Below, piece after piece: positions 1 to 11,189 of a stretch of DNA of 64,000 nt. A program made the position numbers and the translations under genes. The stretch comes from Arenibacter palladensis (GTDB lineage Bacteria > Bacteroidota > Bacteroidia > Flavobacteriales > Flavobacteriaceae). Position 1 is the first letter of the stretch. The number at the start of each line of letters is the position of its first letter. The notes beneath the pieces are model-generated. The model was not told the origin of the DNA. It saw nothing but the letters and a program-made list of their open reading frames with translations, and made no database searches. The stretch is from NCBI RefSeq assembly GCF_900129275.1, contig NZ_FQUX01000012.1, forward strand, positions 1-64,000, given 5' to 3'.

Positions 1-335
1 GGGGCTACAGTATTGTTCTTCCGTATATCAAGAGGAGCTCCGGCGCAGCCATATCACCCCATCGATGACCGATGGATATGACTGCTACCAGAATGCACTG
101 GCCGAGCGGATCAATGGGATATTGAAAGGGGAATTCTTAATATATAAATGTAACAACGGTAAAGATTTAAAGCAACTCATTGTAGATTCCATCAATACAT
201 ACAACAACAGAAGACCACATTTGAGCCTTAATTATAAAACACCTAATTTTATACATAACAAAAAACCTGTGAAGTTAAATTCACAGGTCTAATATATATT
301 CTTTAAAAACCGTCAACCTATTTTAGGACGACTCA
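1..335 (+). mobile_element. right end of an IS3-family insertion sequence
   Basis: The transposase 3' end is followed by about 40 bp of non-coding DNA containing GTCAACCTATTTTAGGACGA, which resembles the terminal inverted repeats of Bacteroidota IS3/IS150-group elements. A terminus at the CA near 334-335 fits the 5'-TG...CA-3' ends of this family. The left end lies outside the window, so the exact boundary and any target duplication cannot be confirmed. Confidence 0.7.
2..292 (+). CDS. IS3-family transposase, C-terminal fragment (runs off left edge)
   Basis: The open frame is continuous from base 2, so the gene enters from outside the window; the ATG at 65 is internal. The translation opens with GLQYCS, the segment after the second catalytic Asp of the IS3/IS150 DDE integrase core (the usual DRGLQY). 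It continues through SMTDGYDCYQNALAERINGI, which holds the catalytic Glu (AxxE), and ends with the typical NNRRPHLSLNYKTP tail. It would cut and join the ends of its own element. It is convergent with eno. About 95 residues are visible, so I cannot tell whether the full element is intact. Confidence 0.9.
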   Translation, partial: GLQYCSSVYQEELRRSHITPSMTDGYDCYQNALAERINGILKGEFLIYKCNNGKDLKQLIVDSINTYNNRRPHLSLNYKTPNFIHNKKPVKLNSQV

Positions 336-348
336 CTATAATTTTGTA

Positions 349-1659
<1,311 letters not shown>

Positions 1660-1676
1660 TTAGTTAAATTATTATG

Positions 1677-1684
1677 CAAATATA
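1677..1684 (-). promoter_or_regulatory. -7 box of a Bacteroidota-type promoter for eno
   Basis: On the minus strand TATATTTG is a perfect match to the Bacteroidota -7 consensus TAnnTTTG, about 35 nt before the eno start. I see no good TTG at the expected -33 distance, so this rests on the -7 box and its position. Confidence 0.5.
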
Positions 1685-1761
1685 ACAAAGGAAGTGCTTT
1701 TAACCCCTCTATTATTGGCTTTAATGACCCTTTGATAACAATAAAATAAAACTATAACGTT

Positions 1762-2874
1762 TTAGTTTACCGTAGATTGGATCATTTCGAAAAATTGATC
1801 GAACAGATAATCCGCATCATGTGGTCCTGGACTTGCTTCAGGGTGATATTGAACAGAAAATACATTCTTATCCTTCATTTTAATCCCGGCTACAGTATTG
1901 TCATTTAAATGTAGATGCGTTATCTCCAAATTGGCATTAGCTTCAGCCTCTTCCCTATTAACGGCAAAACCGTGATTTTGGGAAGTAATTTCTCCCTTTC
2001 CGGTAACCAAATTCATTACAGGGTGATTTATTCCTCTATGCCCGTTGTGCATCTTATAAGTGGAAACCCCATTGGCCAAAGCCAAAACTTGATGTCCAAG
2101 ACATATCCCAAACAAAGGCTTGTCCGATTTAATCATCTCCTTGGCCGATGCTATTGCTTCATGCAAAGGTTCCGGATCTCCGGGGCCATTGGAAATAAAA
2201 TAGCCATCGGGGTTCCAAGAGCTCATTTCCTCGAAAGTTGCGTTGTATGGAAAAACCTTAATATATGCATCCCGTTTTGCCAAGTTTCGAAGAATATTTT
2301 TCTTAATTCCGATATCAAGGGCAGATACTTTATATTTTGCATCCTTATCCCCGTAATAATAGGCTTCTTTGGTAGAAACTTTCGAAGAAAGCTCCAAACC
2401 TTCCATGCTTGGTACTTCCGCCAACTTCTTTTTTAACTCCTCAATATTATCCACGTCCGTAGATATTACGGCATTCATGGCACCATTATCCCGGATGTAC
2501 CCCACCAAGGCCCTGGTATCCACGTCGGAAATGGCCAACAGATTATTATTATCCAAAAATTCCTGCAAACTTAAATCAGCATCCGGTCTGGAATAGTTAT
2601 AACTAAAATTTTTACAAACCAAGCCTGAAATTTTCACAGAATCAGATTCCACTTCCTCATTATTTGCACCATAATTCCCTATATGGGCATTTGTGGTTAC
2701 CATAATTTGTCCATAATAGGACGGATCCGTAAATATTTCCTGATAACCGGTCATTCCGGTGTTAAAACAAGCCTCTCCAAAGGCAGTTCCTTCCTTGTCC
2801 CCTACAGCCTTACCGTGAAAAATGGTCCCATCGGCAAGCAACAATATTGCTTTTTTTCTTGTTTGATACTTCAT
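1762..2874 (-). CDS. carA: carbamoyl-phosphate synthase small (glutaminase) subunit
   Basis: Hydrolyses glutamine and passes ammonia to the large subunit CarB, giving carbamoyl phosphate for pyrimidine and arginine synthesis. The 370-residue protein has the N-terminal CPSase small-chain domain (GTAFGEACFNTGMTGYQEI at about 29-47) and a C-terminal class I glutamine amidotransferase domain with nucleophile Cys258 in FGICLGHQ and His344/Glu346 in YHPEASPG. carB is not in the window. It lies between rplQ and eno, an order common in Flavobacteriaceae, and is separated from rplQ by a terminator, so it probably has its own promoter in the 38 bp upstream. Confidence 0.97.
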   Translation of the reverse strand: MKYQTRKKAILLLADGTIFHGKAVGDKEGTAFGEACFNTGMTGYQEIFTDPSYYGQIMVTTNAHIGNYGANNEEVESDSVKISGLVCKNFSYNYSRPDADLSLQEFLDNNNLLAISDVDTRALVGYIRDNGAMNAVISTDVDNIEELKKKLAEVPSMEGLELSSKVSTKEAYYYGDKDAKYKVSALDIGIKKNILRNLAKRDAYIKVFPYNATFEEMSSWNPDGYFISNGPGDPEPLHEAIASAKEMIKSDKPLFGICLGHQVLALANGVSTYKMHNGHRGINHPVMNLVTGKGEITSQNHGFAVNREEAEANANLEITHLHLNDNTVAGIKMKDKNVFSVQYHPEASPGPHDADYLFDQFFEMIQSTVN

Positions 2875-2912
2875 TTTTTGGCGTTACAATTTTTCGTTTT
2901 GCAAAATAACAT

Positions 2913-2945
2913 AAAAAAAGGATAAGCTTTTAGGCTTATCCTTTT
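2913..2945 (-). terminator. intrinsic terminator after rplQ
   Basis: On the minus strand an 8-bp stem, GGATAAGC paired with GCTTATCC, has a short A-rich loop and is followed by seven Ts. It sits 27 bp past the rplQ stop and closes the ribosomal-protein transcription unit before carA. Confidence 0.85.
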
Positions 2946-2971
2946 ACAATTATTAATATTTAATAACAATT

Positions 2972-3514
2972 TTACTCTTTAGCATCATCAGCTTTTTTAT
3001 CAGCCTTTGGCTCTTCTACTTTTGGAGCTTCAGCTTTTGCCGTTTCTTCAACAACTGCAGTAGCATCATCTGACTTTTTGCTTCTACCCCTTCTTGTGGT
3101 TTTTTGCTTTTTAGGCTTGCCAGCGTTGTAGATTTCGTTAAAATCTACAAGCTCTATCATTGCCATATCCGCATTATCCCCAAGACGATTCCCTAATTTG
3201 ATAATTCTGGTATATCCTCCTGGTCTGTCGGCCACCTTTTCGGCAACACTGCCAAAAAGCTCGGTAACCGCATACTTGTCACGAAGGCTTTTAAAAACAA
3301 TACGTCTATTGTGAGTACCCTTCTCAACTGTTTGATTGTTCTCAGTTTTTGATTTGGTAATCAATGGCTCCACAAACTGCTTCAAAGCTTTTGCTTTGGC
3401 AACAGTTGTATTAATTCTCTTGTGCTCTATTAATGAACAGGCCATGTTTGCCAACATAGATTTTCTATGGGCCGCCTTTCTTCCTAAATGATTAACTTTC
3501 TTACCGTGTCTCAT
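2972..3514 (-). CDS. rplQ: 50S ribosomal protein L17
   Basis: A large-subunit protein near the exit-tunnel face. The first ~120 residues are a standard L17 domain ([20 protein letters not shown], then [20 protein letters not shown]). The protein is 180 residues because of a ~50-residue low-complexity tail rich in Lys, Ala and Glu, which is usual in Bacteroidota and absent from E. coli L17. It is the last ribosomal gene of the run, 57 bp after rpoA and followed by a terminator. Confidence 0.97.
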   Translation of the reverse strand: MRHGKKVNHLGRKAAHRKSMLANMACSLIEHKRINTTVAKAKALKQFVEPLITKSKTENNQTVEKGTHNRRIVFKSLRDKYAVTELFGSVAEKVADRPGGYTRIIKLGNRLGDNADMAMIELVDFNEIYNAGKPKKQKTTRRGRSKKSDDATAVVEETAKAEAPKVEEPKADKKADDAKE

Positions 3515-3571
3515 TGTTCTTTTCTATATTCTTTCTTGGTTTTGGTATTCCCAATTCCCTTGAAAGTTCAA

Positions 3572-4564
3572 TTAATCTTTATCCAATTTATATTTTGACA
3601 AATCCATTCCAAAGCTTAAGCCTTTGTTGATAACCAATTCTTCCAATTCGGTCAAGGATTTTTTTCCAAAGTTTCTAAACTTCATCAAATCGTTCTTGTT
3701 AAAAGAAACCAGATCACCAAGAGTATCCACTTCAGCAGCCTTCAAACAGTTCAATGCTCTTACAGAAAGATCCATATCAACCAATTTGGTCTTCAATAGC
3801 TGACGCATATGCAATGATTCCTCATCGTAAGTCTCTGTCTGTGCAATCTCGTCCGCCTCCAAGGTAATACGCTCATCGGAGAACAGCATAAAGTGGTGTA
3901 TAAGCACCTTTGCACCTTCGGTCAATGCTTCTTTAGGATGAATTGAACCATCGGTTGCGATTTCAAAAACCAATTTTTCATAATCGGTCTTTTGCTCTAC
4001 ACGAAAGTTTTCAATGCTATACTTTACATTTTTGATAGGAGTAAAGATAGAATCTACGGCTATGGTACCTAGTGGTGCATTGGATTTTTTATTCTCCTCA
4101 GCCGGCACATATCCCCTACCCTTATCTATGGTAATCTCCATGTTAATGCTAACCTTGGGATCCATGTTACAAATAACTAAATCTGGGTTCAATACTTGGT
4201 AACCAGAAATAAATTTTTGAAAATCACCTGCAGTCAATTGTTCCTTTCCGCTAACAGAGATAGATACTGTCTCACTATCAACATCGTCTATCTGTCTTTT
4301 GAAACGAACTTGTTTAAGATTTAGAATGATTTCGGTAACATCTTCCACAACACCGGAAATTACAGAGAACTCATGTTCCACCTTATCAATTCTAACAGAA
4401 GTGATAGCAAAACCTTCCAAGGACGAAAGCAAAACTCTTCTTAATGCGTTCCCAACAGTTAAGCCATAACCTGGTTCCAATGGACGAAATTCGAATTTGC
4501 CTTCGAAATCGGAGGAATCAATCATTATAACTTTATCGGGCTTCTGAAAATTTAATAATGCCAT
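3572..4564 (-). CDS. rpoA: DNA-directed RNA polymerase alpha subunit
   Basis: The scaffold subunit that dimerises to assemble RNA polymerase; its C-terminal domain contacts upstream DNA and regulators. The 330 residues include the N-terminal dimerisation/assembly domain ([20 protein letters not shown] at about 31-50) and a C-terminal helix-hairpin-helix domain ([20 protein letters not shown], then [13 protein letters not shown]). It is encoded between rpsD and rplQ as in most bacteria, within the alpha operon. Confidence 0.98.
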   Translation of the reverse strand: MALLNFQKPDKVIMIDSSDFEGKFEFRPLEPGYGLTVGNALRRVLLSSLEGFAITSVRIDKVEHEFSVISGVVEDVTEIILNLKQVRFKRQIDDVDSETVSISVSGKEQLTAGDFQKFISGYQVLNPDLVICNMDPKVSINMEITIDKGRGYVPAEENKKSNAPLGTIAVDSIFTPIKNVKYSIENFRVEQKTDYEKLVFEIATDGSIHPKEALTEGAKVLIHHFMLFSDERITLEADEIAQTETYDEESLHMRQLLKTKLVDMDLSVRALNCLKAAEVDTLGDLVSFNKNDLMKFRNFGKKSLTELEELVINKGLSFGMDLSKYKLDKD

Positions 4565-4583
4565 AATTGGGTCAGTGTTGTTT

Positions 4584-5189
4584 TTATTTAGAGTATAACT
4601 CGACTATTAATTGTTCTTTGATATTCTCTGGAATTTGCATTCTTTCCGGAACGGCAACAAAATTACCTTCCATTTTTTCTGAATTCCAAGTGATCCACTC
4701 GTACACACTGCTATTTGCAGTAAGAGCATCGTCGATCGCTTTTAAAGACTTTGATTTTTCCCTAACACCAACAACATCACCTGGCTTCAAGGTATAGGAT
4801 GGTATGTTCACCAACTCTCCGTTTACCGTAATATGTCTATGCGAAACCAATTGTCTTGCTCCGCTTCTAGAAGGGGAAATTCCCATTCTGTAAACAACGT
4901 TGTCTAGACGGGATTCACACAACTGAAGTAATACCTCACCGGTTACTCCTTTACTTCTATTTGCTTTTGCAAATATGTTTCGGAATTGTTTTTCCAAAAT
5001 ACCGTAAGTGTATTTTGCTTTTTGCTTCTCCATCAACTGGATAGCATATTCAGACTTTTTACCACGACGTCTGTTATTACCGTGTTGTCCTGGAGGATAA
5101 TTTCTTTTCTCAAAAGATTTATCATCTCCGAAAATTGCTTCACCGAATTTACGGGCAATTTTTGTTTTTGGTCCTGTATATCTTGCCAT
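4584..5189 (-). CDS. rpsD: 30S ribosomal protein S4
   Basis: A primary 16S rRNA-binding protein that nucleates 30S assembly. The 201 residues have the S4 N-terminal domain ([20 protein letters not shown]) and the S4 RNA-binding fold ([20 protein letters not shown]). The zinc-binding Cys cluster of some S4 proteins is absent. The 100 bp between rpsK and rpsD is longer than most gaps here and holds a small CCCC-AAT-GGGG hairpin; S4 represses its own operon in other bacteria, so this leader could be a target, but I see no decisive structure. Confidence 0.97.
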   Translation of the reverse strand: MARYTGPKTKIARKFGEAIFGDDKSFEKRNYPPGQHGNNRRRGKKSEYAIQLMEKQKAKYTYGILEKQFRNIFAKANRSKGVTGEVLLQLCESRLDNVVYRMGISPSRSGARQLVSHRHITVNGELVNIPSYTLKPGDVVGVREKSKSLKAIDDALTANSSVYEWITWNSEKMEGNFVAVPERMQIPENIKEQLIVELYSK

Positions 5190-5289
5190 TTTCTTTTAAT
5201 TTGGAAACGTGATCATGAATTAAGGCTTATCCTTCGATAATCGTAACTACATCTCCTTGAAACACCCCATTGGGGCAATTGATTATTAA

Positions 5290-5682
5290 TTATACTCTTC
5301 TTCTTTTTGGTGGTCTACAACCGTTGTGCGGCATTGGAGTTACATCGATAATCTCTGTAACCTCAATTCCAGAGTTATGTATGGAACGAATAGCAGACTC
5401 CCTACCATTTCCCGGTCCTTTTACATAAACCTTTACTTTTCTTAAACCAGCTTCATGAGCAACTTTAGCACAATCCTCAGAAGCTATTTGAGCTGCATAA
5501 GGAGTGTTCTTTTTAGAACCCCTGAAACCCATTTTACCTGCTGAAGACCAAGAAATTACATCACCCTTCTTGTTGGTTAAAGAAATAATAATATTATTAA
5601 AAGAAGCAGTAACATGGGCTTCGCCCACAGACTCTACTATAACTTTACGCTTCTTTGCCGCTTTTGCATTTGCCTTTGCCAT
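5290..5682 (-). CDS. rpsK: 30S ribosomal protein S11
   Basis: A platform protein that contacts the mRNA Shine-Dalgarno region of 16S rRNA. At 130 residues it is normal in length, with the conserved [20 protein letters not shown] near the start and a C-terminal [15 protein letters not shown]. The gene follows rpsM after 13 bp. In Bacteroidota the 30S platform is known to sequester the anti-Shine-Dalgarno end of 16S rRNA, which fits the lack of clear ribosome-binding sites across this window. Confidence 0.97.
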   Translation of the reverse strand: MAKANAKAAKKRKVIVESVGEAHVTASFNNIIISLTNKKGDVISWSSAGKMGFRGSKKNTPYAAQIASEDCAKVAHEAGLRKVKVYVKGPGNGRESAIRSIHNSGIEVTEIIDVTPMPHNGCRPPKRRRV

Positions 5683-5695
5683 AATATCCTAATTA

Positions 5696-6070
5696 TTATT
5701 TAGTTGCCTTCTTCTTGTTAGCAACTGTTTTTCTCTTACCTTTTCTTGTCCTAGAGTTGTTTTTGGTACGTTGACCTCTTAAAGGCAGACCAGATCTATG
5801 GCGAATACCTCTATAACAACCTATATCCATTAAACGCTTAATGTTCAATTGGTTTTCAGAACGCAATTCCCCTTCTATAGTCAAAGAAGAAACTGCCTCA
5901 CGAATACGACCAATCTCATCATCGTTCCAGTCAGATACTTTGGTATCCTCACTTACTTGGGCAGTCGATAAAATCTCCTTTGCCCTACTTTTTCCTATAC
6001 CAAAGATATAGGTTAGGGCTATTACCCCTCTTTTCTGTTTTGGTATGTCTACACCTGCAATTCTTGCCAT
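5696..6070 (-). CDS. rpsM: 30S ribosomal protein S13
   Basis: A head protein of the small subunit that bridges to the large subunit and contacts P-site tRNA. The 124 residues start [20 protein letters not shown] and end in the basic tail [38 protein letters not shown] is the family signature. The stop lies 13 bp before rpsK, and rpmJ ends 2 bp upstream. Confidence 0.97.
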   Translation of the reverse strand: MARIAGVDIPKQKRGVIALTYIFGIGKSRAKEILSTAQVSEDTKVSDWNDDEIGRIREAVSSLTIEGELRSENQLNIKRLMDIGCYRGIRHRSGLPLRGQRTKNNSRTRKGKRKTVANKKKATK

Positions 6071-6072
6071 AA

Positions 6073-6189
6073 TTACCCTTGTCTTTGTTTAAATCTAGGA
6101 TTCTTTTTATTAATTACGTACAATCTGCCTTTTCTACGCACAATCTTGCACTCGGCACTTCTCTTCTTTATTGATGCTCTAACTTTCAT
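6073..6189 (-). CDS. rpmJ: 50S ribosomal protein L36 (zinc-free type)
   Basis: I found this 38-residue gene by translating the gap between infA and rpsM. It begins [10 protein letters not shown] and ends NPRFKQRQG, the two ends of L36. Only one Cys remains (residue 14) where zinc-binding L36 has a CxxC...CxxxxH set, so this is the C-minus form that needs no zinc. It sits 2 bp before rpsM and 9 bp after infA, the usual place for rpmJ. Confidence 0.95.
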   Translation of the reverse strand: MKVRASIKKRSAECKIVRRKGRLYVINKKNPRFKQRQG

Positions 6190-6198
6190 CCTATTTGC

Positions 6199-6414
6199 TT
6201 AATATCTATATGTAATTCTTGCTTTACTTAAATCGTAAGGGCTCATTTCGAGCTTAACCTTATCCCCTGGAAGCAACTTAATGTAATGCATACGCATTTT
6301 TCCAGAGATATGCGCTGTTACCACGTGACCGTTTTCCAACTCCACGCGAAACATGGCATTTGACAATGCCTCAATTATGCTTCCATCTTGCTCTATTGCT
6401 GATTGTTTAGCCAT
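6199..6414 (-). CDS. infA: translation initiation factor IF-1
   Basis: A small OB-fold protein that binds the 30S A site during initiation with IF-2 and IF-3. Its 71 residues match the family throughout: [20 protein letters not shown], then [20 protein letters not shown] and [19 protein letters not shown]. It lies 3 bp after the secY stop and directly before rpmJ, a standard order that suggests co-translation with secY. Confidence 0.97.
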   Translation of the reverse strand: MAKQSAIEQDGSIIEALSNAMFRVELENGHVVTAHISGKMRMHYIKLLPGDKVKLEMSPYDLSKARITYRY

Positions 6415-6417
6415 AAT

Positions 6418-7761
6418 CTATGCTACCTTTCTATTTTTACCTGATTTCATCAAACCGTCGTAATGTCTGTTCAACAAATAAGAATTTACTTGTTGTACCG
6501 TATCGATCGCCACACCTACCATAATCAACAATGACGTTCCACCGTAAAACAAAGCCCAACCTGCCTGTACATCCATGATCTTTACGATTACTGCGGGCAA
6601 TACCGCCAACAAAGCAAGGAAAACAGATCCGGGTAATGTAATCAATGACATTATCTTATCCAAAAAATCCCCAGTTTCCTTTCCTGGTCTAATTCCAGGG
6701 ATAAAACCACCACTTCTTTTAAGATCATCGGCCATTTTATTGGTAGGAACCGTAATCGCCGTATAAAAATAGGTGAATACAATAATCAAGAACCCGAACA
6801 AAAGATTGTAGGCCAATCCAAATATATCCTGGAATTGAACTTCCATCCATTGTCCTACAGCAGTATTGTTAAAGGTCTTTCCCAACAATCCAGGTGCAAA
6901 CATAATAGCTTGCGCAAATATAATGGGCATTACTCCAGAAGCATTCAATTTTAAAGGAATATACTGTCTGGATCCCATGATATTCTTTTCATATCCACCA
7001 GAAGCAGTCCTTCTTGCATACTGTACTGGAATCTGACGTGTAGCCATTACCAACAATACACAAAGCAAAATCACGATAAACCAAATAATAACTTCAATAA
7101 GCATGAACATAAGTCCACCGTTGTTATTTGCTGTCCTGGATATAAACTCCTGTACAAAATTCTGCGGCATAGTGGCTATAATTCCGATCATAATCAGAAG
7201 GGAAATCCCATTTCCGATACCTTTATCGGTAATTTTTTCACCTAACCACATTGCAAAAATAGTACCTGCAACCAAAATTATTACAGAAGGGATCACAAAA
7301 TCAAGCCCCTTACCAAATACAAAGGCACTATCAGGAACACCCAAAGCCCCAAGACTGTACAAATACGCCGGAGCCTGAACAATACAGATACCAATGGTAA
7401 GCCATCTGGTAATTTGATTGATCGTTTTTCTACCGCTTTCACCTTCCTTTTGCAACTTTTGAAGATAAGGAATGGCTATTCCCATCAACTGCACCACAAT
7501 GGAAGCGGAGATATAAGGCATAATTCCCAATGCAAATACCGAGGCATTGGATAATGCTCCACCGGTAAAGGCATTCAATATACCTAAAATACCACTATCC
7601 GTACTGGACGCCAAACCAGCTAACTGGGTAGAATCAATACCTGGAAGAACTACCTGGGCACCAAAACGATACACCAAAAGCAAACCAAGGGTAACGATAA
7701 TTCTACCCTTTAGTTCTTCAATCTTCCAAATATTTGATAATGTCTCGAAAAATTTCTTCAT
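6418..7761 (-). CDS. secY: protein translocase subunit SecY
   Basis: The channel-forming subunit of the SecYEG inner-membrane translocase for export and membrane insertion. The 447 residues have about ten hydrophobic segments; GILGILNAFTGGALSNASVF marks the plug/TM2 area, and GIGNGISLLIMIGIIATMPQ and PGIRPGKETGDFLD are conserved loop regions. It sits between rplO and infA in the spc block. Confidence 0.98.
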   Translation of the reverse strand: MKKFFETLSNIWKIEELKGRIIVTLGLLLVYRFGAQVVLPGIDSTQLAGLASSTDSGILGILNAFTGGALSNASVFALGIMPYISASIVVQLMGIAIPYLQKLQKEGESGRKTINQITRWLTIGICIVQAPAYLYSLGALGVPDSAFVFGKGLDFVIPSVIILVAGTIFAMWLGEKITDKGIGNGISLLIMIGIIATMPQNFVQEFISRTANNNGGLMFMLIEVIIWFIVILLCVLLVMATRQIPVQYARRTASGGYEKNIMGSRQYIPLKLNASGVMPIIFAQAIMFAPGLLGKTFNNTAVGQWMEVQFQDIFGLAYNLLFGFLIIVFTYFYTAITVPTNKMADDLKRSGGFIPGIRPGKETGDFLDKIMSLITLPGSVFLALLAVLPAVIVKIMDVQAGWALFYGGTSLLIMVGVAIDTVQQVNSYLLNRHYDGLMKSGKNRKVA

Positions 7762-7773
7762 AGTATTCTTTGC

Positions 7774-8226
7774 TTATAAACTTATAGCCTCACCACCTGC
7801 AGCCTCAATTGCGGCCTTTGCGGTAGCTGTAAATTTATGTACAGAAACTTTTAGGGAAGCCTTTAGCTCTCCATTGCCAAGAATCTTAACCAAATCATTT
7901 TTACCAACCAATCCATTTTCTACAAGGGTATCCAAAGTAACCGTATCCTTAATGGCTCCCTTATCTACCAACTCCTGTAATTTTTCTAGATTGATCCCAG
8001 CGTAATCCTTTCTATTGATATTTGTAAAACCAAATTTTGGCACACGTCTCTGCAATGGCATTTGCCCACCTTCGAAACCAATTTTCTTAGAATAACCAGA
8101 TCTGGATTTAGCACCTTTATGTCCTCTGGTAGCAGTACCTCCCTTACCGGAACCCTGACCTCTACCTACGACTTTACCGGCTTTTTGGACGGCACCATCC
8201 GCTGGTTTTAAATTACTTAAATTCAT
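7774..8226 (-). CDS. rplO: 50S ribosomal protein L15
   Basis: A late-assembly large-subunit protein. The 150 residues begin MNLSNLKPADGAVQKAGKVV and continue with the Gly/Arg/Lys-rich GRGQGSGKGGTATRGHKGAK that threads into 23S rRNA, followed by the globular domain. It is 12 bp before secY and 15 bp after rpmD. Confidence 0.97.
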   Translation of the reverse strand: MNLSNLKPADGAVQKAGKVVGRGQGSGKGGTATRGHKGAKSRSGYSKKIGFEGGQMPLQRRVPKFGFTNINRKDYAGINLEKLQELVDKGAIKDTVTLDTLVENGLVGKNDLVKILGNGELKASLKVSVHKFTATAKAAIEAAGGEAISL

Positions 8227-8241
8227 AACACTAAAATTATA

Positions 8242-8421
8242 TTAAGCCTCCTCTGTGGAAACTAAGTGTTTAACTTTATTTATCATTCCAAGAATATTTG
8301 AGGTAGCATCATGTTCTACCACCTGTCCTATTCTTCGTAAACCAAGAGCCTCTAATGTTCTCTTTTGATTTTGAGCTCTTTTAATACTGCTCTTTACCTG
8401 TTTTACTTTAATCTTTCCCAT
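8242..8421 (-). CDS. rpmD: 50S ribosomal protein L30
   Basis: A 59-residue protein read from the gap between rpsE and rplO. It begins MGKIKVKQVKSSIKRAQNQK and contains RTLEALGLRRIGQVVEHD, the L30 signature, ending VKHLVSTEEA. The start ATG is at 8421 and the stop TAA at 8242. Its place between S5 and L15 is the standard one in the spc operon. Confidence 0.96.
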   Translation of the reverse strand: MGKIKVKQVKSSIKRAQNQKRTLEALGLRRIGQVVEHDATSNILGMINKVKHLVSTEEA

Positions 8422-8434
8422 TATATTCTTGGTT

Positions 8435-8959
8435 TTATCCTTTAAAAACTTTTTCTAAAGAAATACCTCTTTGGTTTGCAACTGTCTTTGCACCTCTAAG
8501 TTGTAAAAGCGCATCAAAAGTAGCTTTTACTACGTTATGAGGGTTGGAAGATCCTTGTGATTTGGACAATACATCATGAACACCTACTGCCTCCAATACC
8601 GCCCTAACGGCACCACCTGCAATTACTCCGGTACCGTGCGATGCTGGCTGGATATAAACCCTAGCTCCACCGAATTTCCCTTTTTGTTCATGTGGCAAAG
8701 TACCTTTGTTCAATGGAATTCTAATAAGATTCTTTTTAGCATCTTCTATAGCCTTGGCAATTGCCGTAGCAACTTCCTTAGACTTACCTAGACCGTGACC
8801 TACAACGCCATTTTCATCACCAACAACAACTATAGCGGAGAATCCGAACGCTCTACCACCTTTTGTAACTTTGGTAACACGTTGTACCCCAACCAATCTA
8901 TCTTTTAATTCTAAACCTCCCGGCTTAACAGTCTCTACGTTTTTGTATTTCTGATACAT
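8435..8959 (-). CDS. rpsE: 30S ribosomal protein S5
   Basis: A small-subunit protein that with S4 and S12 shapes decoding fidelity. The 174 residues hold the double-stranded RNA-binding-like S5 N-terminal domain ([20 protein letters not shown]) and the S5 C-terminal domain ([20 protein letters not shown]). It is 7 bp after rplR and 13 bp before rpmD. Confidence 0.97.
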   Translation of the reverse strand: MYQKYKNVETVKPGGLELKDRLVGVQRVTKVTKGGRAFGFSAIVVVGDENGVVGHGLGKSKEVATAIAKAIEDAKKNLIRIPLNKGTLPHEQKGKFGGARVYIQPASHGTGVIAGGAVRAVLEAVGVHDVLSKSQGSSNPHNVVKATFDALLQLRGAKTVANQRGISLEKVFKG

Positions 8960-8966
8960 AATATTC

Positions 8967-9323
8967 TTAGAATTTTAATCCTGCTTCCCTAGCGCCATCG
9001 GCTAATGATTTTACTCTTCCATGGTATAAGTTACCACCTCTATCAAAAGCAACAGCCTCTATTCCAGCTTCCTTTGCCTTTTCGGCAATAGCCTTACCAA
9101 CTAGGTTAGCCACTTCTGTTTTAGTCCCTTTAGCCTTAGCCAACTCCTTATCCCTTGAGGAAGCGGCCACTAAAGTTTTTCCAGCCACATCATCAATAAT
9201 TTGAGCGTATATCCCAGTATTGCTTCTAAAAACAGCAAGCCTTGGCCTTTCTGCAGTACCTGAGGATATTTTTCTAATCCTCCTTCTGATACGTAGTCTT
9301 CTTTCAGTCTTCGTTAATCCCAT
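8967..9323 (-). CDS. rplR: 50S ribosomal protein L18
   Basis: Binds 5S rRNA with L5 and docks it on the central protuberance. The 118 residues begin [20 protein letters not shown] and end with the family signature [20 protein letters not shown]. It lies 11 bp after rplF and 7 bp before rpsE. Confidence 0.97.
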   Translation of the reverse strand: MGLTKTERRLRIRRRIRKISSGTAERPRLAVFRSNTGIYAQIIDDVAGKTLVAASSRDKELAKAKGTKTEVANLVGKAIAEKAKEAGIEAVAFDRGGNLYHGRVKSLADGAREAGLKF

Positions 9324-9334
9324 AATGCTAATTA

Positions 9335-9877
9335 TTAAGCCGATTTACCAGCTTTTCTTCTTAATTGTTCACCAACGAACTTAATTCCTTTTCCTTTGTA
9401 AGGCTCTGGCTTACGGAAAGATCTAATTTTAGCGGCGATCTGCCCCACTAATTGCTTATCATGCGAACTTAGCTTTATAATTGGATTCTTTCCTTTTTCG
9501 GATACGGTTTCAACTTTTACCTCTGAAGCCAAATCCAAAACAATATTGTGCGAAAACCCTAAAGCTAGATCCAATGTTTGTCCTTGGTTGCTGGCACGAT
9601 ATCCTACACCTACCAACTCCAATTCCTTTACCCATCCTTTAGAAACTCCTTGGACCATATTAAAGATCAAAGATCTGTAAAGACCATGTTTTGCTTTATG
9701 CTCCTTGGAATCTGAAGGCCTTGTAACAAATACTTGACCGTCTTCAACCTTAACAGCAGCACCAGAAAATTCTTGGGAAAGTTCTCCCAGCTTACCTTTT
9801 ACAGTAATAACATCTTCCTTAACCTCTACGGTTACTCCTTCTGGAATTGCTATTGGATTATTACCTGTTCTAGACAT
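9335..9877 (-). CDS. rplF: 50S ribosomal protein L6
   Basis: A large-subunit protein near the GTPase-associated centre. The 180 residues contain two L6 domains and the C-terminal signature [20 protein letters not shown]. The start [19 protein letters not shown] is typical. It is 20 bp after rpsH and 11 bp before rplR. Confidence 0.97.
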   Translation of the reverse strand: MSRTGNNPIAIPEGVTVEVKEDVITVKGKLGELSQEFSGAAVKVEDGQVFVTRPSDSKEHKAKHGLYRSLIFNMVQGVSKGWVKELELVGVGYRASNQGQTLDLALGFSHNIVLDLASEVKVETVSEKGKNPIIKLSSHDKQLVGQIAAKIRSFRKPEPYKGKGIKFVGEQLRRKAGKSA

Positions 9878-9897
9878 CTTTCTAAATCTTTATAGTA

Positions 9898-10296
9898 TTA
9901 ATAAACATAACATAATACTTCCCCACCTGCATTCTCAAGCTTTGCCTGTTTGCTGGTCATTACACCATGGGAAGTAGAAATAATAGCAATACCAAGACCA
10001 TTTAATACTCTTGGTAACTCTGATGAGCTAGCATATTTTCTAAGTCCTGGTGTACTAACTCGCTTAATCTTTTTTATAACCGGCTCTTTTGTGAACTTGT
10101 CATACTTCAAGGCTATTTTAATAGTCCCCTGAACCGCATTATCTTCAAATTTGTAGCTTAAAATATATCCTTGATCGAATAATATTTTAGTAATTTCTTT
10201 CTTTAAATTAGAAGCAGGAATCTCAACCACCCTGTGGCCGGCGCTACTTGCATTTCTAATTCTAGTTAAATAATCCGCGATTGGATCTGTAAACAT
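9898..10296 (-). CDS. rpsH: 30S ribosomal protein S8
   Basis: A primary 16S rRNA-binding protein; in E. coli it represses the spc operon by binding an rRNA-like hairpin near rplE. The 132 residues begin MFTDPIADYLTRIRNASSAG and end with GIAIISTSHGVMTSKQAKLE and GGEVLCYVY, the family signature. The 68 bp before it, after rpsN, is somewhat longer than most gaps in this block; I saw no clear S8-type hairpin there. Confidence 0.97.
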   Translation of the reverse strand: MFTDPIADYLTRIRNASSAGHRVVEIPASNLKKEITKILFDQGYILSYKFEDNAVQGTIKIALKYDKFTKEPVIKKIKRVSTPGLRKYASSSELPRVLNGLGIAIISTSHGVMTSKQAKLENAGGEVLCYVY

Positions 10297-10364
10297 AATT
10301 ATTGATTTACGGTAACGGTTTTTAACACTATTGTTAAACCTGAAACCAGTTTATACTCTTTAAA

Positions 10365-10634
10365 TTACCAGCTAGCTTTTCTAACCCCTGGTATAAGGCC
10401 ATTATTGGCCATTTCCCTAAAAGTAACCCTAGATATACCAAAAGTTCTCATGTAACCCCTTGGTCTACCGGTTAATTTGCAACGGTTGTGCAAACGCACT
10501 GGGGAAGCATTTTTAGGTAATTTCTGTAACGCCTCATAATCACCAGCCTCTTTTAAGGCTTTTCTCTTATCGGCATATTTAGCTACCATCTTTTCTCTCT
10601 TGACCTCACGGGCCTTCATGGATTCTTTAGCCAT
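10365..10634 (-). CDS. rpsN: 30S ribosomal protein S14 (long, zinc-free type)
   Basis: A small-subunit head protein. The 89-residue length and single Cys (in [20 protein letters not shown]) mark the long C-minus form rather than the ~61-residue zinc-ribbon form. It lies 1 bp after the rplE stop, so the two are probably translated together. Confidence 0.97.
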   Translation of the reverse strand: MAKESMKAREVKREKMVAKYADKRKALKEAGDYEALQKLPKNASPVRLHNRCKLTGRPRGYMRTFGISRVTFREMANNGLIPGVRKASW

Positions 10635-10635
10635 A

Positions 10636-11187
10636 CTAATTCTTTTTAAAAGGTAGTCCTAATTCGGTTAATAATGATTTAGCTTCTTTATCTGTCTCCG
10701 CAGAGGTTACAAATGTAATATCCATACCATTGATTCTGTTAATTTTATCAATGTTTATTTCTGGAAATATGATTTGTTCCGTAATACCAAGATTATAATT
10801 TCCCCTTCCATCAAAACCAGTGGCCTTAATTCCTTGGAAATCCCTTACCCTAGGCAATGCAGTTGTAACCAATCTGTCCAAGAATTCGTACATTCTCTCT
10901 CCGCGTAAGGTTACTTTTGCCCCAATTGGCATTCCTTTACGTAATTTAAATGCAGCAACATCCTTTTTAGACATCGTTGAAATTGCTTTTTGGCCAGTGA
11001 TATTGGTCAACTCATCAACAGCATGGTCAATAAGTTTCTTATCCGCTACAGCGGCACCAACACCTCTACTTACAACAATTTTTTCTAATTTAGGAACCTG
11101 CATTACATTCTTGTAACCAAACTCCTCCCTAAGAGCCTTAATAACTCTTTCTTTATATTCCTGTTTTAATCTTGGAACGTAAGCCAT
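10636..11187 (-). CDS. rplE: 50S ribosomal protein L5
   Basis: A 5S rRNA-binding protein of the central protuberance that contacts P-site tRNA. The 183 residues begin [20 protein letters not shown] and carry [12 protein letters not shown] and [20 protein letters not shown], both conserved in L5. It lies 2 bp after rplX and 1 bp before rpsN. Confidence 0.97.
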   Translation of the reverse strand: MAYVPRLKQEYKERVIKALREEFGYKNVMQVPKLEKIVVSRGVGAAVADKKLIDHAVDELTNITGQKAISTMSKKDVAAFKLRKGMPIGAKVTLRGERMYEFLDRLVTTALPRVRDFQGIKATGFDGRGNYNLGITEQIIFPEINIDKINRINGMDITFVTSAETDKEAKSLLTELGLPFKKN

Positions 11188-11189
11188 AA

